Below are positions 52,544 through 62,179 of a stretch of DNA of 64,000 nt, piece after piece (within the stretch, counting starts at the first letter, position 1; the number at the start of each line of letters is the position of its first letter). A program made the position numbers and the translations under genes. The stretch spans positions 10,039-74,038 of the forward strand of contig NZ_JACRYL010000009.1 of NCBI RefSeq assembly GCF_014306625.1, read 5' to 3'. The notes below the pieces were generated by a model. It was given only the letters and a program-made list of their open reading frames with translations. It was not told the DNA's origin and ran no database searches. The DNA comes from Pedobacter fastidiosus. Lineage in GTDB: Bacteria > Bacteroidota > Bacteroidia > Sphingobacteriales > Sphingobacteriaceae.

Positions 52544-53443
52544 TTAATCGCTTATTCTTTGTCCTGAACTTTCCTTAATCATAAAACGGATTTGCGAATA
52601 CAAGGATTTTTTACGAATAAAAAATAGGGATGAAGAATTTGCTAGAAGTAGTTTGAAAAGTTTTAAAGAGAATTTTATGTAATTAAGCTGTTGATAATAG
52701 GTTATTAATTTGTTGAGTAAAACTTTTAAAGAGTTAGGGGTTAATGGATGATTTAGGAATAATTGAAAATGTTTTACACGCAGTTTTTTTGCATCACTTT
52801 TATCTTGGCCTGTAGAACTTTCTGCATGTTTGCGATGACGAACAAGTTTGTTAGTTATGTAATCGATTTTTCCTGTACAAGCTGCGGTATAAGCCAACCA
52901 CCAATCGTAATATATTCCAGGATCGAATTTAGGTAAAAGGTTTATGAGTTCCTTTTTAATTAAACAAGCGTGACCAGAGATACAGTTGTAATAAATTAAT
53001 TTTTCGGCACAATTTCCAGATACGAAGCGATGGTGGGAACTAGTGCTTTTACCTGTTAAATTCCCATTTTCATCTATGTACGCAGAATCATGATAAAGCA
53101 AAAGGTTATTGCCAATTTTTTTAACAAGCAGGGCTATTTTTTCTGTTTCCCAAATATCATCTTGGTCTGCAATCGCAATGAAATCAGAAGTACAGAGTTG
53201 AATGGCTTTTTTAAAATTTTGGTTAAATCCAATATTTATCTCATTTAGAACAAGCTTTATGTTGGTGTTTTCCGTTTGATATTTTTTTAGGAGTGTAATT
53301 GTTCCATCTGTAGAGCAATCATCAACAATGATAATTTCTAGGTTTTGATAAGATTGATTGATTATTGAATCAAGCTGTTCTTGCAGGTATTTTTCTCCGT
53401 TAAAAGTACAGATTGCTATGGAAACTGTAAGCTGAGTTTTCAT
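52544..53443 (-). CDS. Glycosyltransferase family 2 protein
   Basis: A 299-residue GT-A enzyme, SIAICTFNGEKYLQEQLDSI start, IIIVDDCSTDGTITLL, and DFIAIADQDDIWETEK as DxD-containing metal region. The rest resembles rhamnosyl-type transferases (YYDWWLAYTAACTGKI). The start overlaps the stop of the upstream gene by 4 bp. Confidence 0.92.
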   Translation of the reverse strand: MKTQLTVSIAICTFNGEKYLQEQLDSIINQSYQNLEIIIVDDCSTDGTITLLKKYQTENTNIKLVLNEINIGFNQNFKKAIQLCTSDFIAIADQDDIWETEKIALLVKKIGNNLLLYHDSAYIDENGNLTGKSTSSHHRFVSGNCAEKLIYYNCISGHACLIKKELINLLPKFDPGIYYDWWLAYTAACTGKIDYITNKLVRHRKHAESSTGQDKSDAKKLRVKHFQLFLNHPLTPNSLKVLLNKLITYYQQLNYIKFSLKLFKLLLANSSSLFFIRKKSLYSQIRFMIKESSGQRISD

Positions 53444-54243
53444 GATTTAGCTCTTTTCTTTAAACCATTCCACATTCTTAAAAAAAACAAAAAAATAGGA
53501 TTACCTAAAAGGTTACCTACTAATGATCCTGACAGGTGAAAAACAGTTGAGTTGGTTTGTACCCATCGGCTCCTAAAGAAATGGCTATATTTTTTAATCA
53601 AGGCTTTCCTTATCCTGAAAAAATCCTCATTGCGGTTACCACGACTTTTATGTATTAAATTGAAAGGGATAACATAAGATGAATAGCCATTTAGTTCTGC
53701 CTGAAGGACCAGATCAGTTCCATAAAGATGAAAGCCATCTAAATTATTGGATACTTTTAAATTAGCACTGTTTTTAATTAACAGAAAATTTTCATCTAGT
53801 CCAGTCACTTGCAATGGAAAATTTCCCTTATTCATAAAAGAGCCATCGGGGTAGGAGATATGGTAAACAATGTAATTTGGGCCAGCAGCCCCAGCATTAC
53901 CACAAACACCCCAAGTAGGATCTTTCTCATCTAATTCTTTTAGACAGCTTTTTAGTTCTGTATAGCTATCTTTATTAATTAAAATATCCTGATGGCAGAT
54001 AATAATGTATTTACCTTTTGCTTGTCTAAAAAATTGATTGATGGCTGAAAAGGCATCATGATTATTCTTGGCGATATTATCGGCATATAAGAATTCGCAA
54101 CGGTTTTGATTAAAGCCTTTATCTAAAAAAGACTGAAGCATTTCTTCGTATTCCGTTTTTCTAGTCACCAATGTGCAAATCGAAAACTCGAAAGGATATT
54201 CTTGTTCGGTAATCGGTTTTGCTATGTTTAAAAGATCACTCAT
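53440..54243 (-). CDS. GT2-like glycosyltransferase
   Basis: A 267-residue protein with GT-A features: FSICTLVTRKTEYEEMLQSF, YIIICHQDILINKDSY (the metal-site region with QD in place of a clear DxD), and a late GFHLYGTDLVLQAELNG. This family resembles uncharacterised Bacteroidota glycosyltransferases with a weakly conserved donor site. Its position between the ABC flippase and GT2 supports a role in the same glycan. Confidence 0.8.
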   Translation of the reverse strand: MSDLLNIAKPITEQEYPFEFSICTLVTRKTEYEEMLQSFLDKGFNQNRCEFLYADNIAKNNHDAFSAINQFFRQAKGKYIIICHQDILINKDSYTELKSCLKELDEKDPTWGVCGNAGAAGPNYIVYHISYPDGSFMNKGNFPLQVTGLDENFLLIKNSANLKVSNNLDGFHLYGTDLVLQAELNGYSSYVIPFNLIHKSRGNRNEDFFRIRKALIKKYSHFFRSRWVQTNSTVFHLSGSLVGNLLGNPIFLFFLRMWNGLKKRAKS

Positions 54244-54245
54244 GC

Positions 54246-56072
54246 TTAATCGTTAAAAGCCTGCATATCAATTAATCTCCTATAAAGGCCATTTTTGTTT
54301 AACAATTCAGTATGACTTCCAGTTTCTAAAACCTCACCTTTATCTATAACTACAATTTGATCCGCATGTTGGATGGTGCTTAAACGATGGGCAATTACAA
54401 TCGAAGTTCGGTTTTTCATCAAATTATTTAATGCTTCTTGAACTAATTTTTCTGATTCGGTATCAAGCGCCGAGGTTGCTTCATCTAACAACATAATTGG
54501 TGGATTCGCAAGTACTGCTCTTGCAATACAAACACGTTGTCTTTGTCCGCCAGAGAGTCTATTTCCACGATCTCCCACAAAAGTTTGATAGCCACTTTCT
54601 GTATTTAAAATAAATTCGTGCGCATTTGCAATTTTAGCGGCTGCGATAACTTCTTCTTCGGTTGCGTTTGGTTTGGCAAAAGCAATGTTATTAAAAATAG
54701 AATCGTTAAAAAGGAAAGATTCTTGGTTAACAGTTCCCATTTGCGAACGGATACTTTCTACGGTTAAGTCTCTATAATCGATTCCATCAATTTTTATGGA
54801 GCCGGATTTAGGATCGTGGAAACGTGGAATTAAGTCCATTAATGTGCTTTTTCCACCACCAGATGGGCCAACTAAAGCAATTGTTTTTCCCTTTTCTATA
54901 TTGATATTAATGCTGGTTAAAACCTGCTTTTCACCATAATTGAAAGAAACATTTTCTATGGTTAAAGCCGTGCTGAATCCTGTTAGCACTTCAGCATTTG
55001 GCTTGTTTATAAGATCAGGTTTAGTATCCACTAATGCTAAAACACGTTCGCCAGCAGAAATTCCCGAATGAATGCTACTAAAAGAATCTGTTAACGCCTT
55101 TATAGGTTGCATAACCTGACTAAAAGTTGCAAGGTAAACCACAAATGCACCGCCTTTTAAGTCTCCTTGTCCAGTTAAAATCATGGTTCCTCCATATAGA
55201 AGGATAAATACGACAACCAAAACGCCAAGTGTCTGCGAAACTGGCGACGCCAGTTGCTGTCTTCTTGCCATCTTTCTATTTAGAAAAGAATAAAATTTAT
55301 TTTCTTCACCAAATTTATCTTTTACTCGTTCTGTAGCATTAAAAGCCTTTATAATTTTTATGCCACTTAAGGATTCATCTAAGAAACCAATCATTTTTGC
55401 AAAAGATTCGTGGGACTGTGTAGCTTGTTGTTTTAATCTTTTTACAATTTTACTGATAATGAAACCAGAAATCGGGATTACCAATAAAGAAAACAATGTT
55501 AGTTTTACAGAAATAGAAAGCAATACAGCAATGAAGAATATCAACTGCAATGGCTCTTTAAAAATAACCTGAAGTGTATTAGTTACCGTAAATTGAACTA
55601 CTTGTACATCAGAAGCTACTTTAGAAATGATATCTCCTTTTCTTTCATTGTTAAAATAACCTACGTGAAGATTCATAACATTATCGAACACGGTTTTGCG
55701 CATATTAAGGAGCGTATGTACTCTTAGGTCTTCCATATATCTTTGTGAAAAATAACGGAAGAAATTGGCAAGAAAAACAGTAATTACAATTACTACGCAA
55801 ATAATCTGAAGTGCATAAACCTCGCTATGTTGCAAACTAATCTTATCAATGTAGCTTTGGAAAAGCTCTCTAGGGTCAAACATAGATTTTTCCGTGGAAA
55901 CTGGTATAGGTTTAACGCAGTTGTCTTTTAAAAAAAGAGTCTGCATTAATGGCCCCAGTAAAGTAAAAAGGAATGTATTAAAGATAATAGATAAAAGCGT
56001 TGCGATAACATAAGGTATAGCAAATTTTTCTATTGGCTTAGCGAAGGATAATAAACGAAAGTAGATCTTCAT
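54246..56072 (-). CDS. MsbA-like ABC transporter (lipid/glycan flippase)
   Basis: A 608-residue half-transporter. Six transmembrane helices in the first about 330 residues are followed by an ABC domain with Walker A GPSGGGKST, signature LSGGQRQR, Walker B IMLLDEATSALD and H-loop IAHRLST. The long N-terminal periplasmic insert (about 45-75, with a Cys) is notable. Such proteins flip lipid A-core or lipid-linked glycans. It lies inside the glycosyltransferase operon, suggesting that it exports the cluster's product. Confidence 0.92.
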   Translation of the reverse strand: MKIYFRLLSFAKPIEKFAIPYVIATLLSIIFNTFLFTLLGPLMQTLFLKDNCVKPIPVSTEKSMFDPRELFQSYIDKISLQHSEVYALQIICVVIVITVFLANFFRYFSQRYMEDLRVHTLLNMRKTVFDNVMNLHVGYFNNERKGDIISKVASDVQVVQFTVTNTLQVIFKEPLQLIFFIAVLLSISVKLTLFSLLVIPISGFIISKIVKRLKQQATQSHESFAKMIGFLDESLSGIKIIKAFNATERVKDKFGEENKFYSFLNRKMARRQQLASPVSQTLGVLVVVFILLYGGTMILTGQGDLKGGAFVVYLATFSQVMQPIKALTDSFSSIHSGISAGERVLALVDTKPDLINKPNAEVLTGFSTALTIENVSFNYGEKQVLTSININIEKGKTIALVGPSGGGKSTLMDLIPRFHDPKSGSIKIDGIDYRDLTVESIRSQMGTVNQESFLFNDSIFNNIAFAKPNATEEEVIAAAKIANAHEFILNTESGYQTFVGDRGNRLSGGQRQRVCIARAVLANPPIMLLDEATSALDTESEKLVQEALNNLMKNRTSIVIAHRLSTIQHADQIVVIDKGEVLETGSHTELLNKNGLYRRLIDMQAFND

Positions 56073-56203
56073 TTTATGTAAAATGGTATATGTAAAATGG
56101 ATGATGAACTTAAAACATCTCCATGAAAAATCTTGTTAAAACTTGGCAAATGTACGTTTTTCAAATAAACCTAGTTGGTTTTGAAGACTTGCTAGATTTA
56201 AAA

Positions 56204-57190
56204 TTACAATCGTTTAATTTTCTTTGTACTTATAGATTGATTAATTATCACCATCACGTCAGAAATATTTAAGTCAGAATTGTATTTTTTCTTTAATATT
56301 TTAAGCCTTTCACGGCTCGAAATAATGGGTTTTTTATGAGCTAGATAGTCATTATAACTCTGCAAAACCCAAAATTTTCCAGTGAGCATTTTTGGTAAAA
56401 GCTCTGATAAAATTTGTTGTAAAGGCCACAGTGTTTTTCTTAATCCCTGTAAATGGATGCCTTGCAAAATATACCGATTGCGGTAATAAATTTTCTTAAT
56501 GAAATTAGATTTTATCTGCGTTTTAGTACTTCCACTAACGTGATGAAAACAAAATGCTTGATGTTCATAATAACATTTCCAGCCCAATTGCCATGCCCGT
56601 AAGCTTAAATCAAAATCTTCTGATGAGAAAGGGGAATAAATTTCATCGAAACCACCTAGTTCCTTTAGTTTTTTAGCATCTACCAATGCATTAGCCCCAG
56701 AAAGGTAAGCTGTAAAAACGTTTTCATCAGTTGGATTTTCGCTGTAGTAGAATTTGTTTGCTTTTATTCTGCAACCGCTGTAATATAATAAGCGAGCTGC
56801 ATCCTCAATTCTACCTTCATCAAAACTCATAATACGAGCCATTACACCGAAAGTATCTGGCTTATTAAAGTATTTCCATTGATGCTCAAAATAATCAGGC
56901 GTTAATTTTACATCAGAGTTTAAAAGTAAAATGAGTTCGTACTGCGCTTTGCGAATGCCATGATTACAAGTGTAAGAAAACCCTCGGTTTCTATCATTAA
57001 CCAGGAGCTTAACATTGGGATAATTCGATTTAATAAAATTGATGCTTTCGTCTTTTGATCCATCATCAATTACAATAACTTCGAAAATGGTTTTAGCGTT
57101 TTCTGCTGCGGTAAAAACCGAAGGTAAATATTTTTCTAGCAGATGCTCGCCGTTATAATTTGGGATTACGATGGAAACGCTTTTTTGCAT
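56204..57190 (-). CDS. Glycosyltransferase family 2 protein
   Basis: A 328-residue GT-A enzyme. SIVIPNYNGEHLLEKYLPSV start, VIVIDDGSKDESINFI, ELILLLNSDVKLTPDYF as metal region, and PFSSEDFDLSLRAWQLGWK with the ED pair of the acceptor/catalytic region. It is typical of rhamnosyl-type transferases. It abuts the next gene without a gap. Confidence 0.92.
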   Translation of the reverse strand: MQKSVSIVIPNYNGEHLLEKYLPSVFTAAENAKTIFEVIVIDDGSKDESINFIKSNYPNVKLLVNDRNRGFSYTCNHGIRKAQYELILLLNSDVKLTPDYFEHQWKYFNKPDTFGVMARIMSFDEGRIEDAARLLYYSGCRIKANKFYYSENPTDENVFTAYLSGANALVDAKKLKELGGFDEIYSPFSSEDFDLSLRAWQLGWKCYYEHQAFCFHHVSGSTKTQIKSNFIKKIYYRNRYILQGIHLQGLRKTLWPLQQILSELLPKMLTGKFWVLQSYNDYLAHKKPIISSRERLKILKKKYNSDLNISDVMVIINQSISTKKIKRL

Positions 57191-58069
57191 CTACTTTACA
57201 ATTTTATAATTACGGTATTCAAATAAACGCATACCTGTTAAATCTTCAATTTTTTGCAAAACACGCCGTCTGAAATTCATTTTAGGGGTTTGCTTAGTTA
57301 AATCTTGCTCAAACTTCCAGTTAGCTGCATCAATTCTGGGTTTCATCACTTTTGGATGCGTTCCTTTAAAATGAACCAAACGATCGGCATTATGCATATC
57401 AAACGTATTTTGAACTGGATAATTTTCTTCAATCCATTCTTCGGTTTGATAATACTGATTAAAGTTACGCACTTTTCCTTGCAAGCCTTTCGGTGGTTTT
57501 ACCCAGCCATAATGATATATATAAGCATCGATTAACTTAACTTTTAGCTTTCTGTCGTTAATTCTAAACCCCTGGGCATCTCTGTAAGATTGAACGCCTG
57601 GCAAATTTTTGATAATTCTGACTTCCCTTCTATACCATCTTCTGGATTCAGCGAGATAATCGTATGAGGCATAAAAATGTTTGTATTTTAATAAAAGCGC
57701 TTCAATGTTATCGTTTTTGAGCTCGAGTTCCATTTCCTTTTTTATCAATGGCAAATAATCCTCATGGATGGCTTCATCACCTTGAATATAAATCATCCAA
57801 TCGGTATCTGATGGAATTAGAGCTAAAGCTTTATTGGTTTCATCGGCAAAAACACATCCGCCCTCCCGCTTACTTTCATCCCAAATAGTATCTATGGTTT
57901 TGATCTTTTTGGGGTCGATAGATTTAACCAAATCGGCTGTTTCATCTGTAGAGTTGCCGAGGGCGATTACAAAATCATCACACAGCGGTAAAATAGAAAG
58001 GATAGCTTCTTTAACTGGATAATCATTTGCGATTGCATTTCTGATAAAGGTAAATCCGGTAACTTTCAT
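57191..58069 (-). CDS. Glycosyltransferase family 2-like protein
   Basis: A 292-residue GT-A enzyme, TGFTFIRNAIANDYPVKEAI start, FVIALGNSTDETADLV and DWMIYIQGDEAIHEDYL as the donor/metal region. It resembles LPS-core glucosyltransferases of the WaaE-like family, which act early in core assembly. It is the first gene of this minus-strand block, divergent from meaB. Confidence 0.85.
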   Translation of the reverse strand: MKVTGFTFIRNAIANDYPVKEAILSILPLCDDFVIALGNSTDETADLVKSIDPKKIKTIDTIWDESKREGGCVFADETNKALALIPSDTDWMIYIQGDEAIHEDYLPLIKKEMELELKNDNIEALLLKYKHFYASYDYLAESRRWYRREVRIIKNLPGVQSYRDAQGFRINDRKLKVKLIDAYIYHYGWVKPPKGLQGKVRNFNQYYQTEEWIEENYPVQNTFDMHNADRLVHFKGTHPKVMKPRIDAANWKFEQDLTKQTPKMNFRRRVLQKIEDLTGMRLFEYRNYKIVK

Positions 58070-58162
58070 ATATAAAATAGATTGCTTCGGGCTAAATCAA
58101 TGCCTGCTTCACAATAGCGATTAAAAATAAATCTGTTTCTTTGTACAAAGATAGTTTTATTG

Positions 58163-59062
58163 ATGAATCCACATCTATCCATTTTAAACGAGATAAAGCA
58201 AGGCAATTATAAGGTTTTAGCAAGAACATTAACGCTTGTTGAGAATGATCTTGTGCCATCTGCTTTAATTCTTCGAGATTTGGATAGTAGAGCTGATGTT
58301 CCTGTTATGGGTATAACTGGTCCGCCGGGAGCAGGGAAAAGCACTTTGGTAAATGCGATAACTAATCATTTTACCGCTTTAAACAAACGGATTGCGATTT
58401 TAGCGATTGATCCAACTTCACCCTTTAATTTTGGTTCTTTGTTGGGTGATCGAATAAGGATGGCCGGACAGTTTAATAATCCAAATGTATTTATCCGTTC
58501 TTTGGCAACTCGTGGCGCATTAGGTGGGATCTCGGCAAAAACCATTGAAATGGTTGATGTTTTAAAGGCATCTAACTTCGATTTAATTTTGGTAGAAACT
58601 GTAGGCGTTGGGCAATCAGAAGTAGAAATTGCTGGCTTGGCAGATAAAACTGTGGTTGTTCTGGTGCCCGAATCTGGTGATGAGGTGCAAAATATTAAAT
58701 CTGGCTTGATGGAAATTGCCGATTGCTTTGTTGTTAATAAAGCAGATAGAGATGGTGCCGACACATTTGCGAATAATTTAAAAAAGATCGTTCATCAGGG
58801 TGTTAAATCTATTCCGATTTTAAAAACGATCGCAGATAAAAATGAAGGTGTCGAAGCGCTTTGCGAATGGATTATTAAACCTATAGAATCTGTTAATAAT
58901 AAAAAGGAATTTCTTTTTGCTGAAAAGGCGTGGAAAATTATCCAGATTCGAAAAATGCAAAATGTAGATAAAAAAAGGCTTCGCGATGGTATTCACGAAG
59001 CCTTGAAAAAAAGTGATTTTAATATTTATCGCTTTGCAGATGAATTTTTAAATAGAGAATAA
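58163..59062 (+). CDS. meaB: Methylmalonyl-CoA mutase-associated GTPase MeaB
   Basis: 299 residues from ATG 58163 (an in-frame TTG directly upstream is possible). The G-protein motifs are Walker A GPPGAGKST, LLGDRIRM, ETVGVGQSEVE and NKAD. MeaB, also known as ArgK/YgfD, protects and reloads adenosylcobalamin on methylmalonyl-CoA mutase. The mutase genes are not in this window, but their presence in the genome is implied. Confidence 0.95.
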   Translation: MNPHLSILNEIKQGNYKVLARTLTLVENDLVPSALILRDLDSRADVPVMGITGPPGAGKSTLVNAITNHFTALNKRIAILAIDPTSPFNFGSLLGDRIRMAGQFNNPNVFIRSLATRGALGGISAKTIEMVDVLKASNFDLILVETVGVGQSEVEIAGLADKTVVVLVPESGDEVQNIKSGLMEIADCFVVNKADRDGADTFANNLKKIVHQGVKSIPILKTIADKNEGVEALCEWIIKPIESVNNKKEFLFAEKAWKIIQIRKMQNVDKKRLRDGIHEALKKSDFNIYRFADEFLNRE

Positions 59063-59096
59063 GCTTAAATGATTAACTATTCAAATTGGTTAATTG

Positions 59097-60392
59097 TTAA
59101 TTACCTCCATTCATGATGTCTTCAATTTCTTCTGCTTCTAAAGGAATATCGGCCATTAAATCTAAATTTCCAGATGATGTGATTAGAATGTTGTTTTCCA
59201 AACGAATGCCTAATCCCTCCTCAGGAATATAAATCCCAGGCTCCACCGTCAAAATGTTTCCGACAGCGAATGGTGTATATCGCCCTGCGAAATCATGTAC
59301 ATCTATTCCTAAATGATGCGAAGTTCCATGCATAAAATATTTTTTGTATGCTGGCCATTGCGCACTTTGATTTTTTACATCAGCCGTTGAAATCAATCCT
59401 AAATTTATTAATTGCTCTGTCATAATTTCACCAACTTGTTCGTGGTAAGTATTCCAAACCGTATCAGCAACGATTAACTTTGTAGCCTCTTTCATTACAT
59501 GAAGAACAGCATTGTAAACCTCTTTTTGCCTTTTGCTAAAACGGCCGTTTACAGGGATTGAACGGCTCATATCTGCATTGTAATTGGCGTATTCTGCTCC
59601 AAAATCAAATAGAATTACATCTCCTTCTTTACACTCTTGATTGTTGTCATTATAGTGAAGGATATTTGCGTTGTGTCCAGATGCTATTATTGGTGTATAA
59701 GCATGGCCTGTTCCACCTTGGCGAATAAACTCGTGAATAATTTCTGCTTCGATTTCATATTCTTTAACTCCAGGTTTAGTAAATTTTAAAACCCGAACAA
59801 AAGCATCTCTAGTAATTGCACAAGCTTTTTGGGTCAGCTCAATTTCGATGTCAGATTTAATTGCTCGTAACCCACGCATGATAGGGGCAGAGCGTTCGTA
59901 ATGATGCAAAGGGTATTTAGAGCGCATTTGCTCTATAAAACGGATATCGCGATAAGGAACAGCGTGTGCATAGCGATCATTTTCATTCGTATTTAGATAA
60001 ATATTATCTGCATAATGAATTATACTGTGCAAAATATTATCAAAATCTTCTAACCAATAAATGCTTTCGATGCCTGATGCTTCCTTTGCCTGCTCTTTGG
60101 TGTACTTATAACCTTCCCAAACTTTTATGTAATCATTTGTCTGTCTTAAAAACAGGACTTGTCTGTACAAAGGATTAGGACAATCGGGGTATAATAGCAA
60201 TATGGTTTGTTCTTGATCAATTCCTGATAAATAAAATAAATCTGGATTTTGTTTAAAAATGAAGTTTTGATCGCCGCTTCTAGGGAACTCGTCATTAGCT
60301 TGAAATATGGCTAAAGAGTTGTTTTTTAGTTCCTTAGCGAAATTATTTCTGTTTAATATGAATAGGGATTGATCAATTGTAGGATATTTCAT
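59097..60392 (-). CDS. Aminopeptidase P family metallopeptidase
   Basis: 431 residues from ATG 60392; the frame is open to 60530, but the added part lies in the divergent promoter region and lacks family similarity. The N-domain begins DQSLFILNRNNF. The pita-bread catalytic domain has metal ligands in VILFDFGAEYANYNADMSR (two Asp), FMHGTSHHLGIDVHD (His), LTVEPGIYIPEEG and GIRLENNIL (two Glu). It removes N-terminal residues before proline. Monocistronic. Confidence 0.94.
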   Translation of the reverse strand: MKYPTIDQSLFILNRNNFAKELKNNSLAIFQANDEFPRSGDQNFIFKQNPDLFYLSGIDQEQTILLLYPDCPNPLYRQVLFLRQTNDYIKVWEGYKYTKEQAKEASGIESIYWLEDFDNILHSIIHYADNIYLNTNENDRYAHAVPYRDIRFIEQMRSKYPLHHYERSAPIMRGLRAIKSDIEIELTQKACAITRDAFVRVLKFTKPGVKEYEIEAEIIHEFIRQGGTGHAYTPIIASGHNANILHYNDNNQECKEGDVILFDFGAEYANYNADMSRSIPVNGRFSKRQKEVYNAVLHVMKEATKLIVADTVWNTYHEQVGEIMTEQLINLGLISTADVKNQSAQWPAYKKYFMHGTSHHLGIDVHDFAGRYTPFAVGNILTVEPGIYIPEEGLGIRLENNILITSSGNLDLMADIPLEAEEIEDIMNGGN

Positions 60393-60421
60393 AATTATTG
60401 TACTTTTAACTTGGTAAAGAT

Positions 60422-60429
60422 CAAATGTA
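60422..60429 (-). promoter_or_regulatory. Possible -7 box of the aminopeptidase P gene
   Basis: The minus strand reads TACATTTG here, matching TAnnTTTG, about 30 bases before ATG 60392. No clear -33 TTTG partner is seen, so the assignment is tentative. It supports the internal start chosen for this gene. Confidence 0.4.
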
Positions 60430-60477
60430 AGAAAATGATTAATTATCGTAAAGTTTGGAACGGAGTTTGTATAAAAG

Positions 60478-60507
60478 TTTGAAAATTTAAAATTTTGTTT
60501 AATTTTG
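60478..60507 (+). promoter_or_regulatory. Promoter of the OmpA-family gene
   Basis: TTTG (60478-60481) and TAATTTTG (60500-60507) have an 18-bp spacer, the best match to the Bacteroidota promoter pattern in this window. The predicted start near 60514 leaves a leader of about 50 bases. It is consistent with a strongly expressed porin-like gene. Confidence 0.75.
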
Positions 60508-60564
60508 CGATTACTTAAAAAATTAATCAATACAATTGTTTAACCCTTAAAAAAGAAAAAGATT

Positions 60565-61920
60565 ATGAATTATTCTACTTTAAAGAAAAGTGTTGCACTT
60601 TCTTTAGTGGCATTAACAGGAGTTGCGACTCTTGCTGTCGCTCAAGATGCGCCTGCAACAACTTCTTCAACCAAGGTATTTGGTGGAAGAGGACAGTACA
60701 GAACTTGGTCAATCGGTGTTAACGGAGGTGTATTAGCTCCAGTTATTGCTATCGGTGGTTCAAATGACTTCAACAAATGGGATGTTAACTTAGGTTACGG
60801 TTTAAATATCCGTAAACAATTAGGTCACTCATTCGCTTTAGAATTAAACGGATTACGTGGTAAAGTTTCAGGATCTAACGATTTGACTACTACAGGTGCA
60901 GGTTCTACAAACAGAGAATTCGAAACTGAATTACAATATGCTGTAGATTTACGTGGTGTTGTAAATGTTGGTTCTATCGATTTCTTACGTCGTGAGAATT
61001 CAGTAGGTTTCTTCTTAACTGCCGGTGGTGGTTATTTAGCTTACGCTCCAAAAGTTACGGCTTCTAACGGAACTGTTACTGACTGGAAAGGTAATTCTAC
61101 AGGTCCAGTTGGAGACAAACACGAAGCTAAAGATTACGTAAAAGGATTTTATATTCCAGTTGGTGCTGGTGTTAAATTCAAAGTTTCTGAGCGTGTTAAC
61201 TTTAACTTAGGTTACACTATGAACTTTGTTGACGCTGATAACTTTGATGGAGTTTATGCAAAAGGTACTACTAAAGATCACTTCTCTTACGGTTATGCTG
61301 GTTTAGAGTTCTCTTTAGGTTCTTCTGCTAAACCTAGCTTAGAATGGACTAACCCATTAGCTACAATGTATGACGAATTAAAAGATCCAACTTTACGTCA
61401 AGAAGTTGAAGCTTTAAAAACTCGTGTTACTGCTGTTGAAAAATCTGTTGAAGATTTGAAAAAAGATACTGACGGTGACGGTGTTGCTGATCAATTTGAC
61501 AAATGCCCAGGAACTCCTGCAGGTACTGCTGTTGATGGTTCAGGTTGTCCTCTTCCAGTTCCAGTTGCAACTACTGCTCCAGCTACTGGTGTAACAGGTT
61601 TCGAAAAAATCGGTTTTGATTTCAACTCATCAGTTTTAAAAACTGAATCTTATCCAACTTTAGATAAATTATCTTCAGTGTTACGTGAAAACGGTGGTAA
61701 AGTAACTGTAAACGGTTACGCTTCAAGCGAAGGTACTGCTGCATATAACTTGAAATTATCTAAAGACAGAGCAAATTCTGTTAAAACTTACTTAGTAAAC
61801 TCTGGTGTTAACGCTAGTCAAGTTGCTACTAAAGGAAACGGTGAAGCTAATCCAATTGCTTCTAACGATACTGAAGAAGGTCGTATTGAAAACCGTCGTG
61901 TTGAAACTGCTAGAAACTAG
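60565..61920 (+). CDS. OmpA-family outer-membrane protein
   Basis: A 451-residue protein. It has a signal peptide (to about 27, ending LAVAQ), an eight-stranded-type barrel (about 40-250), a short coiled coil (LRQEVEALKTRVTAVEKSV), a calcium-binding thrombospondin-3-like repeat (DTDGDGVADQFDKCPGT), and an OmpA C-terminal peptidoglycan-binding domain (KVTVNGYASSEG; LSKDRANSVKTYLV; GRIENRRVE). It links the outer membrane to the wall. Codon use is strongly biased (GCT, GTT, AAC, TTA), unlike its neighbours, indicating very high expression. Strong promoter and terminator flank it. Confidence 0.95.
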   Translation: MNYSTLKKSVALSLVALTGVATLAVAQDAPATTSSTKVFGGRGQYRTWSIGVNGGVLAPVIAIGGSNDFNKWDVNLGYGLNIRKQLGHSFALELNGLRGKVSGSNDLTTTGAGSTNREFETELQYAVDLRGVVNVGSIDFLRRENSVGFFLTAGGGYLAYAPKVTASNGTVTDWKGNSTGPVGDKHEAKDYVKGFYIPVGAGVKFKVSERVNFNLGYTMNFVDADNFDGVYAKGTTKDHFSYGYAGLEFSLGSSAKPSLEWTNPLATMYDELKDPTLRQEVEALKTRVTAVEKSVEDLKKDTDGDGVADQFDKCPGTPAGTAVDGSGCPLPVPVATTAPATGVTGFEKIGFDFNSSVLKTESYPTLDKLSSVLRENGGKVTVNGYASSEGTAAYNLKLSKDRANSVKTYLVNSGVNASQVATKGNGEANPIASNDTEEGRIENRRVETARN

Positions 61921-61943
61921 TATTTCAATATAAAGTTTAAAAG

Positions 61944-61973
61944 AAAGTCCCGATGCGAATCGGGACTTTTTTT
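61944..61973 (+). terminator. Intrinsic terminator after OmpA
   Basis: AAAGTCCCGAT and ATCGGGACTTT form a perfect 11-bp stem with loop GCGA, followed by a T-run. Confidence 0.93.
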
Positions 61974-62019
61974 GTGCCTTTTAATTTCCTGTATTAAGCT
62001 TTTTCGCTAAGTTTGCTTT

Positions 62020-62157
62020 ATGTACTTCTTTAGGAAAAAGGATCCGAATCGGCCAAACAACATCAATATCAAAATAATGCACATCATAAATGCATTGGCT
62101 ATTTCTGTTTTTCTGGCAGGCATCATCTATAAGCTAATTCAGTGGCTTATTAAATAA
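62020..62157 (+). CDS. Small single-pass membrane protein
   Basis: 45 residues from ATG 62020: a basic N-terminus (MYFFRKKDPNRPNNIN), then one hydrophobic helix (IINALAISVFLAGIIYKLIQ). The layout is common for small conserved Bacteroidota membrane proteins upstream of RidA-type genes. A TAAGTTTG box at 62008-62015 ends only 4 bp before the ATG, so a leaderless or nearly leaderless mRNA is possible. Confidence 0.65.
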   Translation: MYFFRKKDPNRPNNINIKIMHIINALAISVFLAGIIYKLIQWLIK

Positions 62158-62179
62158 TTAAATTACTTCCAATTTTATC

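Noticed and set aside
60393..60530. Longer N-terminus of the aminopeptidase P protein
   Set aside because: The 46 added residues are AT-driven, without family similarity, and would span the probable -7 box and the divergent promoter region.
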